Shown here: one piece after another, positions 36,607 to 40,806 of the stretch
Numbering within the stretch: the stretch's first letter is position 1
Layout of the letters: each line of letters opens with the position of its first letter
DNA from: Flavobacteriales bacterium
GTDB lineage: Bacteria > Bacteroidota > Bacteroidia > NS11-12g > UBA955
Direction of reading: 5' to 3'
DNA length: 40,806 nt
Assembly: GCA_947463095.1 (NCBI GenBank)
Contig: CANHRE010000014.1
Span: 1 to 40,806, forward strand
The notes under the pieces: generated by a model
The model's database searches: none
Told to the model about the DNA's origin: nothing
Seen by the model: only the letters and a program-made list of their open reading frames with translations
Translations under genes and position numbers: made by a program

Positions 36607-37500
36607 TTATAACAGGTTCAGCACCTGTTCTCGTATTTGTTCCAGTTGTTCTTTCATGTCCACTACGGCCTGCTGCATGGGGAAATGGTTGGATTTCACG
36701 CCCATGGTATTGAGTTCCCGGCCTATTTCCTGGGCGATGAAGTTGAGTTTTTTTCCTGAAGGTTCGCGCAGCAGACAGGTTTCGAAGTAGTCGAGGTGCT
36801 GAGCCAGTCGGTTTTTTTCTTCGGTGATGTCCAGCTTCTCTACATAGAGGATTACTTCCTGTTCAAAGCGGTTGCGGTCCATCTTCCCTTCTGCTTCCTG
36901 TGTTTCCAGGGCCGACCACAGCCTTTTGCGAAGCAGTTCACGCCGCGCCTGTTCTTCCTGTTCCACCAATTTCAGGCCTTCGCGGATATGGTGTAAGGCA
37001 CTGCGCAGGATTTCGCCGATGCGCTGTCCTTCCTGTTTGCGGAAGCTTTCCATATGTTGGATGCTCAGGTCCAGGGCCTGAAAGAAAGCGATACGCAGCT
37101 GTTCTTCGTTAGCGACCTCGTTCACGCGGAGCACATCGGGCATGGCCATCACCTTGCCCAGCAGGTCGTGCACTTCGGTGTTCAGCTGATGGGCGAGCAA
37201 CTTCATCTGCGCGGCATAAGCTTCAGCCAGGGGAATATCGGTGGTAACCCGGCTGCCGTTTTCTGCGCCGGGCAGGTATTCCATACTTACGGAGGCGCTT
37301 ACCGAACCGCGTTCCAGTTGTTCGCGCAGCCGCTGCCGCAGTTCCGGTTCAAACGCAGCAAAATTCCGCGACATACGCACATCCAGGTCGAAATACTTCC
37401 CGTTCAGTGACTTCAAGGAGATGCGTATTTTAAAGCTTCCGGAGGTGATTTCTCCCTGACCATAGCCGGTCATGCTCTTCAGTTCACGAGGTCCGTTCAT
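36607..37500 (-). CDS. YicC family endoribonuclease
   Basis: SMTGYGQGEITSGSFKIRISLKSLNGKYFDLDVRMSRNFAAFEPELRQRLREQLERGSV...C-terminal EPSGKKLNFIAQEIGRELNTMGVKSN. Confidence 0.95.
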   Translation of the reverse strand: MNGPRELKSMTGYGQGEITSGSFKIRISLKSLNGKYFDLDVRMSRNFAAFEPELRQRLREQLERGSVSASVSMEYLPGAENGSRVTTDIPLAEAYAAQMKLLAHQLNTEVHDLLGKVMAMPDVLRVNEVANEEQLRIAFFQALDLSIQHMESFRKQEGQRIGEILRSALHHIREGLKLVEQEEQARRELLRKRLWSALETQEAEGKMDRNRFEQEVILYVEKLDITEEKNRLAQHLDYFETCLLREPSGKKLNFIAQEIGRELNTMGVKSNHFPMQQAVVDMKEQLEQIREQVLNLL

Positions 37501-38395
37501 CTTTTTGTTTCTGGGCGGTGTTCCCTTGAAAAACTACCAGGTACACTCCGGTAAATATCAGCAGAATAAACAACACTTTAGCACCGGTCAGGGCATCCCG
37601 GCCGCTCAGTGAGGCAATCAGGCTGGCCAGCACGGGCTGAAGGTAAATATAGGTACCGGCCAGCGAGGCGCTCGCGCGCTTGATGGCATAGGCATTCAAC
37701 TGGTAGGTGATGAACGTGGTAAACACCAGCACATAGGCAATCTTCAGCCAAACATCCCAGGGAATCACCTGGAAATTTGTTTCTGCCAGTTGTGGCAAGC
37801 CAAAAGGCAGCACGAACAGGGTGCCCAGGGTGAAGGTCCACTTGTTCACGGTAACAGCGTGGTAGCGGCTCACCAGACCTTTTACCAGCACCAGGTAAAT
37901 GGCATAGCTGATGGCGTTGAGTGTTACCCAGATATCACCAACCACTGTGGCGCCGCCGAATTGAAAACCTTCGCCGCCCATCAGCAATACCGCGCCGAAG
38001 CAGGCCACCAGAATGCCTGTGCTCAGCGCCATGTTGGGCCATTTTCTCCGTTTCAGATGATCAATAACCACTACGAATACAGGAGTGAACAACATGAGTA
38101 CCGATCCGTTGATGGGCGTGGTGATGGACATGCCCTTGAAGAACATCAGCATGTTGGCAGCCACGCCGGTGAGGGCGCAAAAAAACAGCAGTCTTCCATC
38201 CTGCCTGAAGTTAAAAGGCTGCCTGATGAGCAGGCTATGGGCAAGCCAGTACATCACAGCCGCCGCGCCAATGCGAATCACAATAAAGCCTTCCGGCCTC
38301 AGGTAACGGGGCATGATGTCGCGGGCCCAGCTGAAGAATATGGCATAAATGAGGGCCACGGCGAACAGCGCCAGATGCACCAGCGGCTGCTTCAT
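37484..38395 (-). CDS. EamA/DMT family transporter
   Basis: Ten-TM pattern; VALIYAIFFSWARDIMPRYLRPEGFIVIRIGAAAV...YLQPVLASLIASLSGRDALTGAKVLFILLIFTGVYLV. Confidence 0.92.
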   Translation of the reverse strand: MKQPLVHLALFAVALIYAIFFSWARDIMPRYLRPEGFIVIRIGAAAVMYWLAHSLLIRQPFNFRQDGRLLFFCALTGVAANMLMFFKGMSITTPINGSVLMLFTPVFVVVIDHLKRRKWPNMALSTGILVACFGAVLLMGGEGFQFGGATVVGDIWVTLNAISYAIYLVLVKGLVSRYHAVTVNKWTFTLGTLFVLPFGLPQLAETNFQVIPWDVWLKIAYVLVFTTFITYQLNAYAIKRASASLAGTYIYLQPVLASLIASLSGRDALTGAKVLFILLIFTGVYLVVFQGNTAQKQKDERTS

Positions 38396-39126
38396 GCCAT
38401 CCCTCTTTTCTTCTTGATTTGTTCGTAGGCCTGTTGTACCCTGCGGAATTTATCATCCGCTTCCTTCTTCAACTGCTCTCCCAGTCCGCTGAGCTTGTCG
38501 GGATGGTATTTCATGGCCATACGGCGGTAGGCGCGCTTCACCTCATCGTCGGAGGCATCAGGTTTGATTTCCAGTATCTCGTAGTCGGCATCGCTGCTCA
38601 CCACAAACATGGCGCGCACGCTCAGGTAATCGGGCGTGGTGATGCCCACATGGGCAGCGATGTATTCCAGCATGCGCAGTTCGCCGGGCGACACATCGCC
38701 GTCGGCTCTGGAGATGCGGAACAGGATGTGCAGCAGTTCCAGGCGCTGGCTGTACGACATGTTGGCGCGAATCTGCTTGCACACACCGGCCACGTCCACT
38801 TGTTTCTTGAGCAGTTCCCGCAGGATGAGCAGGTATTGCTTCACCTGTTCATCGGTATAGGTGCGCAGCAGCATAGACTTCACCATATCCAATTCGCTGC
38901 GCATCACCTTGCCGTCGGCGTTCATTACGGCGCTGATGAGCACCAGCAGGCTCATGGCAAAGTCGCCCGACTGCGTTTGCGAGGCCGACCTTCGCTGAAC
39001 GGGCTGATCCTCCTCATCCGAAGCAGATGCGTCGAAGAAGCTGCCTATGGCAAAGCCCACCAAGGCACCGATAGGGCCGCCAAGCACCCATCCGAGACCG
39101 CCTCCTATGAATTTTCCGAAGCTCAA
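38392..39126 (-). CDS. TerB + DnaJ domain protein (DjlA-like co-chaperone)
   Basis: Gly-rich N-terminus, TerB-like middle, C-terminal YEILEIKPDASDDEVKRAYRRMAMKYHPDKLSGLG (HPD motif). Confidence 0.92.
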   Translation of the reverse strand: MSFGKFIGGGLGWVLGGPIGALVGFAIGSFFDASASDEEDQPVQRRSASQTQSGDFAMSLLVLISAVMNADGKVMRSELDMVKSMLLRTYTDEQVKQYLLILRELLKKQVDVAGVCKQIRANMSYSQRLELLHILFRISRADGDVSPGELRMLEYIAAHVGITTPDYLSVRAMFVVSSDADYEILEIKPDASDDEVKRAYRRMAMKYHPDKLSGLGEQLKKEADDKFRRVQQAYEQIKKKRGMA

Positions 39127-40145
39127 GGTACAGCAGTAAAGTCTTTAAGTTTCTTTAATCTATTGCGGAGCACGGCATCCTGCATTTGCACCAGTTCATT
39201 CGCGCCGTTTACCCGAGCCCAGAAATATTCAATTTCAAACAGGCGGATGCTGCCGTCTCTGTTTTCCTGGGAATAAGTTTCATCGCTCACCGGAATGCGG
39301 AACAGTTCCAGGGATTGCGTTTTCCCATCGCAGGTATTGAGTTTCAGGGTACAAAACGGTTTGGAGCGCAACACCGTATCTGCGCGTTGTTTCGGCAGGT
39401 TCGGCCAGCCTTCCATCTGCACATGCTCAAACATGCCCACCAGCGAGCGCACCGGATTCAGCGGCACTTGCAGCTTGCGTCCCTGTGCGTCCAGCAGCGA
39501 AATACCGGCATCATCCGGGCGGTCAATCACAAAAGACGCCGAAGGTTCTTCGTGCCAGGTGATTTCCAGCCTGCGGATGTTGTCTGCCGTGGCATTCAGT
39601 ACTTCTTTACTGCGCCAATCTTTCAGGTTGGTGCTGAAGTAAGGCGTTACATACCCTTCAAAGCCCGGCACTTCCACCACATAAGGCCTTTTCAGACCGG
39701 GCATATACATGTAGGTGCCCATAGAATTCTGCGTTGGTCCACCCACGTACAGTGTTTTGGAAAGTTTACCGTTCAGATAGAATTCCGCTTTCACGGCATG
39801 CAGGTACAAGGTGCGGTTGATTTCTTCGGAAGCGCTGTCACCAACGGGATATTTCACCTGAAGCTTATTCATAACAAAGTTTAACAGCATATCAATATTC
39901 GATTTGCTGGCAGGAAAAACGCCTTGTGCATTTTTTACCGTCCAGTTTCCGGCCTCATCCTTTTGAAGCAGCACATGATCCTTGGTGCTGTTTTTGGAAA
40001 AGAATATTTTATCTACACGGTTGGTTTGTTCAATGGCAAAATCCTTGATTCCGGCTTCTGCCGTTGAGTTCAGATTCCGCCTGAGCAAAAAGAACGCCAG
40101 CGCAGCAGTGGCGGCGACGGCAAGGAGCAGGATGATGCGTTTCAT
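39123..40145 (-). CDS. DUF4340 domain-containing protein
   Basis: MKRIILLLAVAATAALAFFLLRRNLNSTAEAGIKDFAIEQTNRVDKIFFSKNSTKDHVLLQKDEAGNWTVKN. Start at 40145. Confidence 0.88.
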   Translation of the reverse strand: MKRIILLLAVAATAALAFFLLRRNLNSTAEAGIKDFAIEQTNRVDKIFFSKNSTKDHVLLQKDEAGNWTVKNAQGVFPASKSNIDMLLNFVMNKLQVKYPVGDSASEEINRTLYLHAVKAEFYLNGKLSKTLYVGGPTQNSMGTYMYMPGLKRPYVVEVPGFEGYVTPYFSTNLKDWRSKEVLNATADNIRRLEITWHEEPSASFVIDRPDDAGISLLDAQGRKLQVPLNPVRSLVGMFEHVQMEGWPNLPKQRADTVLRSKPFCTLKLNTCDGKTQSLELFRIPVSDETYSQENRDGSIRLFEIEYFWARVNGANELVQMQDAVLRNRLKKLKDFTAVP

Positions 40146-40256
40146 TCGAGGTACAAAAATAGGACTTATCAAACAGGCTGCCGTTGCCGTTCGTCAAAGG
40201 ATAAGCGGTGGTGAATGGATTTTTTAGGTTTCTATACATTGATGTGCCTATTTTTT

Positions 40257-40264
40257 TATCTTCG
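40257..40264 (+). promoter_or_regulatory. Bacteroidota -7-type promoter-like box (TAtcTTCG) without an intact downstream gene
   Basis: ttttttTATCTTCGtaaac, with a TTGA ~15-20 bp upstream. Confidence 0.3.
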
Positions 40265-40378
40265 TAAACACAACAACGCCTGTCTTTTGTGAATCTTGAT
40301 AACTACATATACTTTCAGGTACCCTGCATGATGGTGCAGGCTAAAAACGAAGCATTACAATAATGCCGGCAGAGCAAC

Positions 40379-40570
40379 TTGACGTTCTTCGCTACATCCA
40401 TGGGGTGGAAACTACAACGCGGTTATGTTACCCATTTACTCGAGCGTGGAAGGAATTTTCGGTATGTTCAGGAATTACTCGGTCAAAACAGCAGTTGCAC
40501 TGCCGCTATCTCTACCCATGCAAGCCAGCACAAGATGCGACAAATACGCAGCCCATTCGACAACCTATGA
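40379..40570 (+). pseudogene. C-terminal remnant of a XerC/D-type tyrosine recombinase/integrase
   Basis: LQRGYVTHLLERGRNFRYVQELLGQNSSCTAAISTHASQHKMRQIRSPFDNL aligns with the family pattern LRHSyATHLLErGtdlRYiQELLGHnSSkTTeIYTHvS...mrkIrSPfDNL; no N-terminal or core domain upstream and catalytic positions substituted. Confidence 0.8.
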
Positions 40571-40589
40571 ACCAACCAAAAAGGGAAAC

Positions 40590-40646
40590 AAAACTAGACC
40601 TATACAACAGAATACGGTGTATAGGGGATAAAAAACTAGACCTATA
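40590..40646. repeat. 15-bp direct repeat pair (aaaactagacctata), copies at 40590-40604 and 40632-40646
   Basis: Two exact copies, period 42 bp, directly downstream of the integrase remnant. Confidence 0.85.
40599..40625. repeat. perfect inverted repeat CCTATACA-N11-TGTATAGG, candidate recombinase core site
   Basis: 8-bp arms at 40599-40606 and 40618-40625 with an 11-nt spacer (acagaatacgg). Confidence 0.75.
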
Positions 40647-40672
40647 AGCAAGTTAGGCAACATGCTAAAAGA

Positions 40673-40759
40673 GCCAACGCACATTCAAGCACATTTGGTT
40701 TTTGCCGACACATAGGCAAACGCTGAAAAACCAAAAGAGCTTGAATTTTGCCAACGCAC
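40673..40759. repeat. nested stem-loop element flanked by 10-bp direct repeats GCCAACGCAC (40673-40682 and 40750-40759)
   Basis: ATTCAAGC(40683-90)/GCTTGAAT(40739-46), symmetric 3-nt internal loop aca/aga, TTTGGTTTTT(40694-703)/AAAAACCAAA(40726-35), GCC(40704-06)/GGC(40715-17), 8-nt bulge aaacgctg. Confidence 0.85.
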
Positions 40760-40806
40760 GACAGAAACAAAGTATTAACATTGACAAAAAGATAAAAGAC
40801 AATAAA

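Noticed and set aside
38419-39276. 285-aa plus-strand ORF
   Set aside because: Antisense to the TerB/DnaJ gene; His/Gln-rich shadow translation.
40590-40646. CRISPR array
   Set aside because: Only two 15-bp copies, no regular spacer series, no cas genes.
40683-40746. Ordinary rho-independent terminator
   Set aside because: Stem is long, AT-rich and interrupted, and there is no T-run directly after either side of the stem.
40652-40759. Classical integron attC site
   Set aside because: GTTAGGC is present, but an attC needs an upstream RYYYAAC paired with a downstream GTTRRRY; here the order is GTTAGGC first and the downstream GCCAAC does not fit RYYYAAC. So I describe it only as integron-like.

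Overview
This window is a stretch of a Bacteroidota chromosome (T9SS C-terminal sorting domain, TAnnTTTG promoter boxes, typical gene repertoire). About 40.2 kb is densely packed core or housekeeping sequence: thiN, sucD, gltA, rfaE2, panD, YfhO, adk, dprA, a SusA-like amylase, yqgE, prmC, dxs, a trpG/pabA-type glutaminase, tsaB, purE, pssA, yicC, a DnaJ/TerB protein, DUF4340, tRNA-Phe(GAA), several rho-independent terminators and a number of hypothetical secreted or membrane proteins. The most unusual part is the last ~600 bp (about 40,230-40,806). There the core gene run stops, the sequence becomes AT-rich, and I find in order: (i) a promoter-like box with no intact gene, (ii) a decayed C-terminus of a XerC/D-type tyrosine recombinase in which every catalytic position I can align is replaced (R to Q, H to R, H to Q, Y to S), (iii) a perfect 8-bp inverted repeat CCTATACA-N11-TGTATAGG whose left arm lies in a 15-bp direct repeat (aaaactagacctata, period 42 bp), (iv) a GTTAGGC heptamer identical to an integron-type core site, and (v) a ~64-nt nested hairpin flanked by exact 10-bp direct repeats (GCCAACGCAC). 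I interpret this as the edge of an integron-like or cassette-type mobile element with structured recombination or regulatory DNA. This is an inference that needs comparative genomics. Secondary points of interest are an AT-hook basic protein, an EreA-like protein with acidic insertions and a barrel-like C-terminus, an alkyltransferase-like protein lacking the catalytic Cys, and an operon with two UPF0104-type membrane proteins flanking rfaE2.
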